DNA from: an uncultured Pelagibacteraceae bacterium
GTDB lineage: Bacteria > Pseudomonadota > Alphaproteobacteria > Pelagibacterales > Pelagibacteraceae
Assembly (NCBI GenBank): GCA_902536975.1
Contig: CACAZG010000005.1
Coordinates: forward strand, 1-40,042
Length of the DNA: 40,042 nucleotides
Direction: 5' to 3'
Below the pieces are notes generated by a model. The model worked only from the letters and a program-made list of their open reading frames with translations, was not told the DNA's origin and ran no database searches. The translations under genes were made by a program, and so were the position numbers. Positions 25,641 through 34,121 of this stretch are shown here, one piece after another (within the stretch, counting starts at the first letter, position 1; the number at the start of each line of letters is the position of its first letter).

Positions 25641-26897
25641 ATGAAAAAAATGTTAATTGCTTTAATAGCATTTGCATTCACATCTACTTCTTCTATTGCT
25701 GGACCAAAAATTGAGGTTTTGCACTGGTGGACATCAGGTGGTGAAGCTGCTGCTCTTAAAGTATTAAAAGATGATTTCGCTGCTAACGGTGGTGAGTGGC
25801 TAGATATGCCAGTAACAGGTGGTGGTGGAGATGCTGCTAATGTTGCTTTAAAAGCAAGAATAGTTGCAGGAGATCCTCCGTCAGCTTCTCAAATTAAAGG
25901 ACCAACAATTCAAGAATACGATCAAGAAGGTGTAGTTGCTCCTTATAATATTGATCCAATTGCACAGTCAGAAGGTTGGGATAATTTATTAGATCCAATG
26001 ATTGCAGCAGTTCACAAATGTCAAAATAATAGTGGTCCATATTGTGCAGCTCCAGTAAACATTCATAGAATTGACTGGATGTGGGCAAACAAAGCAGTAT
26101 TCGATGCTAATGGAATTTCGGTTCCAACATCATGGGATGAATTAAATGCAGCAGCAGAAAAACTACAAGCAGCTGGTGTAATTCCATTTGCACATGGTGG
26201 TCAAGCTTGGCAAGATGCAACAGTATTCGAAGCAGTTGCTATGGGTATCGGTGGAAACAACTATTATAAAAACTGCTATGTTGATCTTAAAGAAACTTGT
26301 TTAAGAAGCGAAACAACTGTTAAAGTTTTTGATCAAATGAGAAAACTTCAAGGTTTCACAGATGAAGGTAGCCCAGGAAGAGATTGGAACGTTGCGACTG
26401 GAATGGTTATCGAAGGTAAAGCAGGTTTTCAAATTATGGGAGATTGGGCAAAAGGTGAATTTACAGCTGCTGGAAAAGTTCCAGGTGTAGATTACTATTG
26501 TGCTCCAACACCTTCTAATAATGGATACTTATACAATGTAGATAGTTTCATATTCTACAAAACTAGTGATCCAGAAAAACAAGAAGGTCAAAAATTATTA
26601 GCTAAGTTAATGATGGGTAAAAACTTCCAAAAAGTTTTTAACCTATACAAAGGATCAATTCCAGCAAGATTAGATGTTTCTATGGATGAATTTGATAAAT
26701 GCGCAAAAACCTCAAATTCTGACATTAAAACTGCAGGTGCTAGTGGTGGTTTAGTACCAAGTTTTGCTCATGGAATGGCTCAAGGCAATACTATGAAAGC
26801 TGCACTTCAAGATGTAATAACAGAACACTTTAATTCTGATATGTCATCTGTTGATGCTGCAAATGCTTTAGCTGACTCTGTATTAGATAATATGTAA
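25641..26897 (+). CDS. ABC sugar-binding protein, glucose/mannose class
   Basis: 418-residue extracytoplasmic binding protein of the CUT1 (family 1) type, with a signal peptide cleaved near residue 20 (after SIA). The mature start IEVLHWWTSGGEAAALKVLKDDF and DMPVTGGGGDAANVALKARIVAGDPPSA are characteristic of glucose/mannose-binding GtsA-like proteins. INRW-type pocket residues are not assigned, but HRIDWMWANKAVF and FAHGGQAWQDATVFE match the ligand-binding region. Strong ribosome-binding site GAGGGAAATAT. It heads a complete ABC operon but is separated from the permeases by a strong terminator, fitting an excess of binding protein. Glucose or a related hexose is the inferred ligand. Confidence 0.9.
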   Translation: MKKMLIALIAFAFTSTSSIAGPKIEVLHWWTSGGEAAALKVLKDDFAANGGEWLDMPVTGGGGDAANVALKARIVAGDPPSASQIKGPTIQEYDQEGVVAPYNIDPIAQSEGWDNLLDPMIAAVHKCQNNSGPYCAAPVNIHRIDWMWANKAVFDANGISVPTSWDELNAAAEKLQAAGVIPFAHGGQAWQDATVFEAVAMGIGGNNYYKNCYVDLKETCLRSETTVKVFDQMRKLQGFTDEGSPGRDWNVATGMVIEGKAGFQIMGDWAKGEFTAAGKVPGVDYYCAPTPSNNGYLYNVDSFIFYKTSDPEKQEGQKLLAKLMMGKNFQKVFNLYKGSIPARLDVSMDEFDKCAKTSNSDIKTAGASGGLVPSFAHGMAQGNTMKAALQDVITEHFNSDMSSVDAANALADSVLDNM

Positions 26898-26910
26898 AAA
26901 ATAGAAATTG

Positions 26911-26943
26911 AGGCCACCTAATTTTTAGGTGGCCTTTTTTTTT
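26911..26943 (+). terminator. Intrinsic terminator between sugar-binding protein and permeases
   Basis: AGGCCACCTA (26911-26920) pairs perfectly with TAGGTGGCCT (26926-26935) over a 5-nt loop, followed by a run of nine T (26935-26943). The 10-bp GC-rich stem stands out in this AT-rich genome. It lies 13 bp after the stop codon and 25 bp before the first permease. Confidence 0.92.
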
Positions 26944-26967
26944 AATCAAAATTAAAAAATATTTATA

Positions 26968-27843
26968 ATGTTCAAGTGGTTGGAAAAAAACTTACCAAAA
27001 ATTGTAATGGCGCCTGCTGTTGGATTAATTGGTTGGTTTGTATATGGTTTTGTGCTTTGGACTTTATATATATCTTTTACTAATTCAAAAATTTTACCCA
27101 AATATGAATTATGGGGCGTTGGCCAGTATGTTAAACTTTGGGGGTCAAGAAAGTGGCTAATAGCTGTAGATAATTTACTTATTTTTACTGCATTATTTTT
27201 AATCTTCTGTGTGGTAATTGGAATTATTCTTGCAATATTTTTGGATCAAAAAATTAGAGCAGAGGGTGTTTTAAGAACAATTTACCTATACCCTATGGCT
27301 TTATCTTTCATTGTAACAGGCACTGCATGGAAATGGATTTTAAATCCAACTCTTGGTATCCAAAAAATGTTTATTGATTGGGGATTTGAAAACTTTACAT
27401 TTGATTGGTTGGTTAATCGGGAAATGGCCATTTATACCATCGTAATTGCGGGTGTCTGGCAATCTGCTGGTTTTGTAATGGCATTATTTTTAGCTGGATT
27501 GAGATCAGTTGAAGATGAAATTGTTAAAGCAGCTAAAATAGATGGAGCAAATCTGTTCACAGTTTATTGGAAAATATTACTTCCAATGATGAGACCTGTA
27601 TTTTTTACAAGTTTTGTAATTTTAGTTCATATATCAATTAAAAGTTATGATCTAATAGTTGCGTTAACACAGGGTGGTCCAGGAATATCCACAACTATGC
27701 CTGCATTATATATGACTCAAACTGCTTTTCATAAAAGTCAAGTTGGTTTATCAGCTGCAAGTGCAATGATGATGTTTATGGCAGTAGCAGCGGTAATAAT
27801 ACCATACTTATATTCTGAGTTGAGGAGAGAAAATGCAAGATAA
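26968..27843 (+). CDS. ABC sugar transporter permease (MalF-like)
   Basis: 291-residue inner-membrane subunit with six predicted helices. The EAA coupling motif, EDEIVKAAKIDGANLFTVYWKILLP, is intact near residue 190-215 and docks onto the ATPase. N-terminal WFVYGFVLWTLYISFTNS is the first helix. It has no Shine-Dalgarno, in contrast to the binding-protein gene upstream, and its 3' end overlaps the second permease by 11 bp. Role: forms the translocation path for the hexose delivered by the binding protein at 25641. Confidence 0.93.
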   Translation: MFKWLEKNLPKIVMAPAVGLIGWFVYGFVLWTLYISFTNSKILPKYELWGVGQYVKLWGSRKWLIAVDNLLIFTALFLIFCVVIGIILAIFLDQKIRAEGVLRTIYLYPMALSFIVTGTAWKWILNPTLGIQKMFIDWGFENFTFDWLVNREMAIYTIVIAGVWQSAGFVMALFLAGLRSVEDEIVKAAKIDGANLFTVYWKILLPMMRPVFFTSFVILVHISIKSYDLIVALTQGGPGISTTMPALYMTQTAFHKSQVGLSAASAMMMFMAVAAVIIPYLYSELRRENAR

Positions 27844-28735
27844 GATACACACTTCTTATAAGCAACTTGAGCAGAGATCTAAATATACAAACATGTTCTT
27901 AAGATGGTTTTTATACTTAGTACTAATTCTTTTTGCTTTGTATTTTATATTTCCATTATATGTAATGATTGTAACTTCATTAAAAACAATGGAGGAAATT
28001 CGCCAAGGTACATTATTAACCTGGCCAAGTGGATTAAACTTTGACTCCTGGGCTGTTGCTTGGGGAGGTAGAGGATATGGAGCTGGTGATACATTTTTAA
28101 AACCATACTTTTGGAATTCAATTAAGATGGTTGTTCCAGCTGTATTTTTTTCAACATTTATTGGAGCAATGACAGGATATGTTTTAACAAAATGGAGATT
28201 TAAAGGAGACCAATGGGTATTTCTTTTTTTATTATTTGGATGTTTCATTCCATTCCAAGCAATCTTATTACCGATGGCTAGAACTCTTGGAGTTTTAGGA
28301 ATATCGAACTCAGTAATTGGACTTGTGTTAGTCCACACAGTTTACGGAATTCCATTTACAACTTTATTTTTTAGAAATTATTATATTTCTGTTCCGACAG
28401 AATTAGTAAAAGCTGCAAGAATAGATGGAGCTGGTTTTTTTAAAATATTTTTCAAAATTTTGCTTCCTATATCAGCGCCAATTATAGTAGTAACAGTTAT
28501 TTGGCAATTTACTCAAATATGGAATGACTTTTTATTCGGATCAACTTTTTCATTTGGAGAGGCCGCACCAATTCAAGTTGCATTAAATAATATGGTTTTA
28601 TCAAGTACAAGTGTTAAGGAATATAACGTAGATATGGCTTCAGCAATAATTGCAGGTGTTCCTACACTTATTGTTTACGTATTAGCAGGCAAATATTTTA
28701 TTAGAGGATTAACTTCAGGAGCAGTGAAAGGATAA
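27833..28735 (+). CDS. ABC sugar transporter permease (MalG-like)
   Basis: 300-residue second membrane subunit with six predicted helices and the EAA motif PTELVKAARIDGAGFFKIFFKILLP. The N-terminus carries a long cytoplasmic lead before helix 1 (FLRWFLYLVLILFALYFIFPLYVM). GAGGAGAG just upstream of the ATG gives a good ribosome-binding site inside the preceding gene. It is followed 2 bp later by the ATPase gene. Pairs with the MalF-like permease. Confidence 0.93.
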   Translation: MQDKIHTSYKQLEQRSKYTNMFLRWFLYLVLILFALYFIFPLYVMIVTSLKTMEEIRQGTLLTWPSGLNFDSWAVAWGGRGYGAGDTFLKPYFWNSIKMVVPAVFFSTFIGAMTGYVLTKWRFKGDQWVFLFLLFGCFIPFQAILLPMARTLGVLGISNSVIGLVLVHTVYGIPFTTLFFRNYYISVPTELVKAARIDGAGFFKIFFKILLPISAPIIVVTVIWQFTQIWNDFLFGSTFSFGEAAPIQVALNNMVLSSTSVKEYNVDMASAIIAGVPTLIVYVLAGKYFIRGLTSGAVKG

Positions 28736-28737
28736 AG

Positions 28738-29832
28738 ATGAAAACGTTAAAAATTGACGAATTATCAAAAAATTTTGGAACAACAGAAGTTTTAAGAAAA
28801 ATTAATTTAGAAATAGACGAAGGAAATTTCTTAGTACTTTTAGGTCCTTCGGGCTGTGGAAAGTCAACGTTATTAAATATTATAGCTGGTTTAGAAACAA
28901 TAAATGAGGGAAATGTTTATATAGATGATTACAATGTAAGCAAAGTAGAACCAAAAGACCGAAATATTGCAATGGTATTTCAGTCTTATGCTTTATATCC
29001 ATCCATGAATGTCAGAGAAAATATGATATTTGGCCTTAAACAAGCCAAAGTATCAAAAGAAAAAATAGAGGAACAGTTACTAAAAGTTTCAAAATTTTTG
29101 CAAGTAGATGCTTTACTAGAAAGGAAACCTTCGCAACTTTCAGGAGGTCAAAGACAACGTGTTGCTATTGGAAGAGCATTAGTAAGGGAGCCTAGAATAT
29201 TTTTATTTGATGAACCATTATCTAATTTGGATGCAAAATTAAGAGTTGAAATGAGAAGAGAGATTAAAAAACTTCATCAACAACTTAAAACAACTGTAGT
29301 TTATGTTACTCATGACCAAACTGAGGCTATGAGTTTAGGTACCAATATTGCAATAATGAATCATGGTGTAATCCAACAAAATGATACGCCAGAAAATATT
29401 TACAACAAGCCTAGCAATACATTTGTGGCGGATTTTATTGGTTCACCATCAATGAATTTGATTAAAGGTAATCTAAAACAAAGTTCAAATCAAATTTCAT
29501 TTGTTGCTAATGGCTCAAATTTTGAAATTCCAATAAATGGATATGATTTTAAAGAAAAATCTAATTTAGAAAACAAAGAAGTTTATTTTGGTATTAGACC
29601 AGAGCATATATTCTCTAAAAAATCTAATGAGGGAGATTTTGAAATTAATCTAAGAGCTGACTTAAGTGAGTATATTGGTCATGAACAAATAATGACATTT
29701 GATTATGAAAATCAAGAAGTGTTAGCTAAATTTCCTTCTACAATAAAAATTGAATTATCAAAAAATACGAAATTATATTTTGATTTAACACAAATTTCAT
29801 TATTTGATGCTAAAACTGAGGAAAGGATTTAA
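28738..29832 (+). CDS. ABC sugar transporter ATPase (UgpC/MalK-like)
   Basis: 364 residues, the usual length for a CUT1 ATPase with a C-terminal regulatory domain. Walker A GPSGCGKST (37-45), Q-loop VFQSYALYP, signature LSGGQRQR, Walker B RIFLFDEP, D-loop SNLDAK and H-loop VYVTHDQTEA are all intact. The C-terminal TOBE-like domain (VADFIGSPSMNLI, then GIRPEHI) is shared with UgpC/MalK. It powers the transporter at 25641-28735; the stop TAA is followed at once by the SDR start. Confidence 0.95.
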   Translation: MKTLKIDELSKNFGTTEVLRKINLEIDEGNFLVLLGPSGCGKSTLLNIIAGLETINEGNVYIDDYNVSKVEPKDRNIAMVFQSYALYPSMNVRENMIFGLKQAKVSKEKIEEQLLKVSKFLQVDALLERKPSQLSGGQRQRVAIGRALVREPRIFLFDEPLSNLDAKLRVEMRREIKKLHQQLKTTVVYVTHDQTEAMSLGTNIAIMNHGVIQQNDTPENIYNKPSNTFVADFIGSPSMNLIKGNLKQSSNQISFVANGSNFEIPINGYDFKEKSNLENKEVYFGIRPEHIFSKKSNEGDFEINLRADLSEYIGHEQIMTFDYENQEVLAKFPSTIKIELSKNTKLYFDLTQISLFDAKTEERI

Positions 29833-30594
29833 ATGAAAGTAAAATATTTTGATCTTAAAAATAAAAGAGTTTTTATTACAGGAGGAGGATCTGGAATAGG
29901 CGCTTCTATAGTAGAGCATTTTTGTGAGCAAGAATGCGAAGTTTATTTTGTGGATATAAATATAAAAGAATCCAAAAAATTAATTGCAAATTTAAAAAAA
30001 AAAAAGATTAAAGCTCCACACTTTATTGAATGTAATCTTTTAAAAATTAAAAAATTAGAAAATATAATTAAAAAAATAATAAAATCAAAAGGGCCTATTG
30101 ATATTTTAATAAATAACGCAGCCAATGATGATAGGCATTCAACTAAACAGGTAGATGAAAAATATTGGAACAATAGAATGGATGTAAACTTAAAACATTT
30201 TTTCTTTACAATTAAAGCTGTTTTAAGAGGAATGATTCAAAAAAAAGGTGGAGCTATTATAAATTTGAGTTCAGTTTCTTGGATGTTAGGAGAAGGTGAC
30301 AAGGTTGCTTACGAAACAGCAAAATCAGCTGTTATTGGTTTAACTAGATCTTTTGCAAGAGAATTTGGTAAATACAATATTAGGTGCAACTCTGTTACTC
30401 CAGGATCAATTGCTACTGAACGCCAAATAAAGCATTGGTTAACACCTAAATATAAAAAGTTTATTCTTGATAAACAATGTTTGAAAAGGCAATTAAAACC
30501 AGCTGATGTAGCTAGTTTAGTTGTTCATCTCTCTTCTGATGTGTCCTCAGGATGCACCAAACAGAACTTTATTATAGATGCTGGTATCACCTAA
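29833..30594 (+). CDS. Aldose 1-dehydrogenase-like SDR (xylose/galactose/arabinose type)
   Basis: 253-residue classical SDR. Cofactor motif TGGGSGIG (16-23) with D41 at the end of strand two, favouring NAD. The block NNAANDDRH (94-102) is characteristic, from memory, of D-xylose and D-galactose/L-arabinose 1-dehydrogenases of alphaproteobacteria, such as the Caulobacter XylB type. Catalytic S147, Y160 and K164. It starts directly after the ATPase stop, making the operon import plus C1 oxidation: hexose or pentose is oxidised to the aldonolactone. No lactonase is visible in the window. Alternatives are other NAD-linked polyol or sugar dehydrogenases. Confidence 0.86.
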   Translation: MKVKYFDLKNKRVFITGGGSGIGASIVEHFCEQECEVYFVDINIKESKKLIANLKKKKIKAPHFIECNLLKIKKLENIIKKIIKSKGPIDILINNAANDDRHSTKQVDEKYWNNRMDVNLKHFFFTIKAVLRGMIQKKGGAIINLSSVSWMLGEGDKVAYETAKSAVIGLTRSFAREFGKYNIRCNSVTPGSIATERQIKHWLTPKYKKFILDKQCLKRQLKPADVASLVVHLSSDVSSGCTKQNFIIDAGIT

Positions 30595-30605
30595 GATATA
30601 AATTT

Positions 30606-31646
30606 GTGCCAAAGAAAGTAAAAATCTCAGTTATCGGAATTGGTTTAATGGGATTGCAGCATATTAAAGCAATCCAAAGATCTAAAAATGCTTCTCTTCA
30701 CTCAATTGTAGAAATAAAAAAAACAGGCAGTGAATTAGCGAAAAAATTAAAAGTTCCACTATATAAAAATACTAAAATACTATTAGAAAGTGATAAGCCT
30801 GATGCCGTTGTAGTTGCAACTCCAAATGTTTTACATGAAACGGATACTGTAAAATTTTTAAATTCAAAAATACCTGTTTTGTTAGAAAAACCTATTTCAG
30901 ATAATATTAAATCAGCAAAAAAAATTATAAGTAGTGCAAATAAAAACAAAACATCTTTATTAATAGGATATCATAGACGACATAATTCTATCGTTAATAA
31001 AGTAAAAAAAATAATAGAAGGTAAAAAACTTGGCAAAATTGTATCTGCAAATGTTTTATGTTGGCTTTATAAACACAAAAATTATTTTAATGAAAAATGG
31101 AGAATAAGTGATGGCGGTGGTCCATTAGGTATTAATTTAGTTCATGATATTGATATGATTTGTTATTTACTTGGCCCAGTAAAATATGTTCAGGCTTTTA
31201 AATCAAATAGTATAAGAAAATACAAGGTTGAAGATACAGCTTCCGTAAATCTATTTTTTAAGTCTGGTGCTTTATGTACTTTAAATATATCTGACACTAT
31301 TGCTTCTCCTTGGAGTTATGAGTTAACCGCTGGTGAAAATCCTGCTTATCCAATAACTGATCAATCATCTTATTTTATAGGAGGAACAAAAGGCTCTGTT
31401 CAATTTCCGAATTTAAAATATTGGTATTATCAAAAAGAAAGAAGTTGGTGGAATAGAATTCATAATAATAAAATAAATGTTCAAAAGAGCAATGAAACTT
31501 TGATTAATCAAATTGATCATTTCTCTAAAGTCGTAATAAAAAAAGAAAAACCTAAAGTGACAGGTAATGATGGTCTAAACTCTCTTATTATTTTTGATGC
31601 AATAAATAAAAGTTCAAAATCAGGAAAAAAAATAAAAATTAACTAA
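30606..31646 (+). CDS. Gfo/Idh/MocA-family oxidoreductase
   Basis: 346 residues from a GTG at 30606, 11 bp after the SDR stop. I prefer this to the upstream ATG at 30552, which overlaps the SDR gene by 43 bp and would prepend 18 residues before the Rossmann start VKISVIGIGLMGLQHIKAI. The family lysine is in EKPISDN, and YHRRHNS and GGGPLGINLVHDIDMICYLLG (His and Asp) mark the active site. Family members act on sugars, inositols or sugar derivatives with NAD(P), so this one may process the product of the neighbouring transporter or SDR. Its stop overlaps the convergent DMT gene by 8 bp. Substrate unknown. Confidence 0.85.
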   Translation: MPKKVKISVIGIGLMGLQHIKAIQRSKNASLHSIVEIKKTGSELAKKLKVPLYKNTKILLESDKPDAVVVATPNVLHETDTVKFLNSKIPVLLEKPISDNIKSAKKIISSANKNKTSLLIGYHRRHNSIVNKVKKIIEGKKLGKIVSANVLCWLYKHKNYFNEKWRISDGGGPLGINLVHDIDMICYLLGPVKYVQAFKSNSIRKYKVEDTASVNLFFKSGALCTLNISDTIASPWSYELTAGENPAYPITDQSSYFIGGTKGSVQFPNLKYWYYQKERSWWNRIHNNKINVQKSNETLINQIDHFSKVVIKKEKPKVTGNDGLNSLIIFDAINKSSKSGKKIKIN

Positions 31647-32523
31647 CTTTTTTAACTTTTTTTGATCCTTCAACTCTAATAAACATAACTCCAAAAATTA
31701 TAATACCTATAAGACCTATTATTTTACTTATATCTGCAGGTACACCAAAAATTAAAAAATTAATTATGGTTGACCATAATAACTGTGAGTATTGAAAGTT
31801 AGTTACAAAAGATAAATTTGATAATTGAATCGCATAAATAATTATAAAGTGACTTATGAAACCAAAAATACCCATTGCTACTAATCCTATCCAATAAAAA
31901 TTATTCTCAATTGGTGTCCAATTAAAAGAAATATAAATAGTAAAAATTAAAGCACCAGTAACAGCGGTATAAAAAACTGCTGAAAAAGGTTCATTGTTCC
32001 CAGAAATAAGTTTGGTAAAGAATTGATAAAGCGCCCAACATAATGGAGGAACAATTGGAAAGATTAGCTCAGGTGATAAAATTTTCATACTAGGACCTAA
32101 AGCGTAAACAATTGACCCAAAACTTAACAGCATTAAAATTATACCTTTGGGAGACAAAATATCTTTTAAAAAGTATGCCGATAATAATGAAACAATTAAT
32201 GGTGCACTAAAAAAAACCACGTATATATCAACTAAATCAAATCTTTGTAATGAATTAAACATAAAAAATGTTGCCGTCACCATCAATAAAGATCTAATAA
32301 TTTGAATTTTAAAGTTTCTAGTTAAATTTAGTTTTGGCTTAAAAAGTAAAAAATAAACACAAAGTGCAATAAAATGGAAAAAAAATCTGCCCCATACTGC
32401 TTGGGTAACAGGCATAACACTTCCTAAATATTTTGCTGTAGAGTCCATGCATACAAACAAAAAAAAACCTGAAGCAGATAGAAAAATTACTTTAAACAAG
32501 GAAGCTTTTGGATTTTTAGACAT
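31639..32523 (-). CDS. EamA/DMT-superfamily membrane transporter
   Basis: 294-residue inner-membrane protein with about ten hydrophobic segments in two EamA repeats. The second half contains PPLCWALYQFFTKLISGN, typical of the repeat. Members export amino acids, metabolites or act as broad permeases; the substrate is not inferable. It is 27 bp downstream of the UxaA-like hydro-lyase in the same orientation, so may be co-transcribed. It has no Shine-Dalgarno before its ATG. Confidence 0.87.
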   Translation of the reverse strand: MSKNPKASLFKVIFLSASGFFLFVCMDSTAKYLGSVMPVTQAVWGRFFFHFIALCVYFLLFKPKLNLTRNFKIQIIRSLLMVTATFFMFNSLQRFDLVDIYVVFFSAPLIVSLLSAYFLKDILSPKGIILMLLSFGSIVYALGPSMKILSPELIFPIVPPLCWALYQFFTKLISGNNEPFSAVFYTAVTGALIFTIYISFNWTPIENNFYWIGLVAMGIFGFISHFIIIYAIQLSNLSFVTNFQYSQLLWSTIINFLIFGVPADISKIIGLIGIIIFGVMFIRVEGSKKVKKVS

Positions 32524-32550
32524 GGGAGGTTTTTATCAATCAATCAAAAG

Positions 32551-34056
32551 TTACATTACAACGCCTACTTGCCAAGGATTAAATTCCTCATCACCGTAGC
32601 CATTAATTTCACTTTTTGATTTATTTCCTGAAGCGGTATTTACAACAAGATCAAATATCTTACTTCCAACTTTTTCAATATCTTCTTTTCCTTCAGCTAT
32701 TGTTCCACAATTAATATCCATATCTTCTTCCATTTTTTCATACATTGCAGAATTGGTTGACAATTTTAAACTTGGTACTGGTTTACATCCAAAGCAAGAA
32801 CCTCTACCTGTAGTAAAACATATAACATTTGCACCAGAAGCAACTTGACCTGTCACAGAAACTGGATCATACCCAGGAGAGTCCATAAAATTAAAGCCCT
32901 TATTTTTCAATGGTTCTGCATATTCCAATACATCTTCTAAAATTGATTTACCGCCCTTTGCAACAGCACCAAGAGATTTTTCTAGAATTGTAGTTAAGCC
33001 ACCTCTTTTATTTCCTGGTGCAGGATTGTTGTCCATTGTACTATTGTTTATTGAAGTATAATGCTTCCACCATTCTAATCTTTTCATAAGTTTATCTGCT
33101 GTTTCTTGGCTGTTTGCTCTATTGATTAAAAGGTGTTCTGCACCATAAATCTCAGGAGTTTCTGATAATATAGAACTTCCCCCTTTTTTTACCAACATAT
33201 CAGCTGCTACACCCAAAGCTGGATTTGCAGTTATACCTGAATATCCATCTGAGCCACCACATTGAAGAGCTAAAGTTAAATGACTAACTGACTCTGGAGT
33301 TCTTTTAATATTATTTGCTTCTGATAACAGATTTTTAATTTGAGATAAGACTTTCTCTACAATTTTTTTTGTGCCACCTTCATCCTGAATTGTTAAAAAA
33401 TGTATCCTATTATGTTTTTTGACAGACTCATCAAATAAACTTACTTGTGCGCATTCGCAACCTAAGCCAATGACAAAAACATGTGAAAAATTTGGATGAT
33501 TTTTAAAACCATCAATTGTTCTTTGAAACATTTGCATTCCTTCACTAACTGTATTCATGCCACATCCAGTAGAATGGGTAATTGGAACGATTCCATCTAA
33601 ATTAGGGTAATCATTTAAAATGTTTGAATATTTTATCTTTTCAACAATCATCTTTGTTACAGTTGCTGAACAATTAACTGTACTTACAATTCCTATATAG
33701 TTTCTTGTAGCAACTTGGCCATTTTCTCTCAAAATTCCGTTGAAAAAAGTATCTGCATTTTCATCAACAATTGTTTTTTTATTATTTACTTTAAAGGCTC
33801 TTTCAAATTCTTTGAATTCTAAATTATGCGTGTGAACATGCTCGCCTGCGCTTATATTTTTAGAAGCAAATCCTATTATTTGGTCATATTTGATTATTGG
33901 ATCACCTTTTTTTATTGGTTTTAAACAAACTTTATGTCCAAAAGGTATTGGATCAATAGTGCTAATACCCTGTCCATTAATTTTTGTTTTTTCTGGCATA
34001 ATGAATTGACTTACACCAACATTGTCATTTTTATTTAGAACAATTAGACTATTCAT
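32551..34056 (-). CDS. UxaA-family hydro-lyase (altronate/galactarate dehydratase type)
   Basis: 501 residues, the length of full UxaA (about 495). An SAF-like N-domain (to about residue 85, with GEHVHTHNLEF) precedes the catalytic domain that begins NGQVATRNYIGIVSTVNCSATV. Conserved blocks follow: HSTGCGMNT, IGLGCECAQ, LQCGGSDGYSGITANPALG, and TTGRGSCFGCKPVPSLKLSTN with DMDINCGTIAEG. Several conserved Cys (NCS, GCG, GCEC, CGG, SCFGC) would fit metal or Fe-S binding. The enzyme would dehydrate an aldonic or aldaric acid to a 2-keto-3-deoxy acid. SuyAB sulfo-lyases are related but split and shorter. It is divergent from an IlvD/Edd dehydratase, giving two sugar-acid dehydratases back to back. 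Confidence 0.84.
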   Translation of the reverse strand: MNSLIVLNKNDNVGVSQFIMPEKTKINGQGISTIDPIPFGHKVCLKPIKKGDPIIKYDQIIGFASKNISAGEHVHTHNLEFKEFERAFKVNNKKTIVDENADTFFNGILRENGQVATRNYIGIVSTVNCSATVTKMIVEKIKYSNILNDYPNLDGIVPITHSTGCGMNTVSEGMQMFQRTIDGFKNHPNFSHVFVIGLGCECAQVSLFDESVKKHNRIHFLTIQDEGGTKKIVEKVLSQIKNLLSEANNIKRTPESVSHLTLALQCGGSDGYSGITANPALGVAADMLVKKGGSSILSETPEIYGAEHLLINRANSQETADKLMKRLEWWKHYTSINNSTMDNNPAPGNKRGGLTTILEKSLGAVAKGGKSILEDVLEYAEPLKNKGFNFMDSPGYDPVSVTGQVASGANVICFTTGRGSCFGCKPVPSLKLSTNSAMYEKMEEDMDINCGTIAEGKEDIEKVGSKIFDLVVNTASGNKSKSEINGYGDEEFNPWQVGVVM

Positions 34057-34068
34057 TTTTTAATATAA

Positions 34069-34080
34069 GTTTTATAAAAC
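34069..34080. promoter_or_regulatory. 12-bp palindrome between the two dehydratase genes
   Basis: GTTTTATAAAAC is a perfect palindrome in the 65-bp divergent region, 13 bp from the UxaA-like start and 41 bp from the IlvD/Edd start. It could serve a shared regulator of both arms. Chance is not excluded in AT-rich DNA. Confidence 0.3.
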
Positions 34081-34121
34081 ATTATAAATTAATTTAATTT
34101 AAATAAAATATTTATAATTTG

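Noticed and set aside
27856-28338. Long reading frame of 160 codons on the minus strand, opposite the MalG-like permease
   Set aside because: Hydrophilic, no recognisable domain, and lies wholly inside a clear permease on the other strand.
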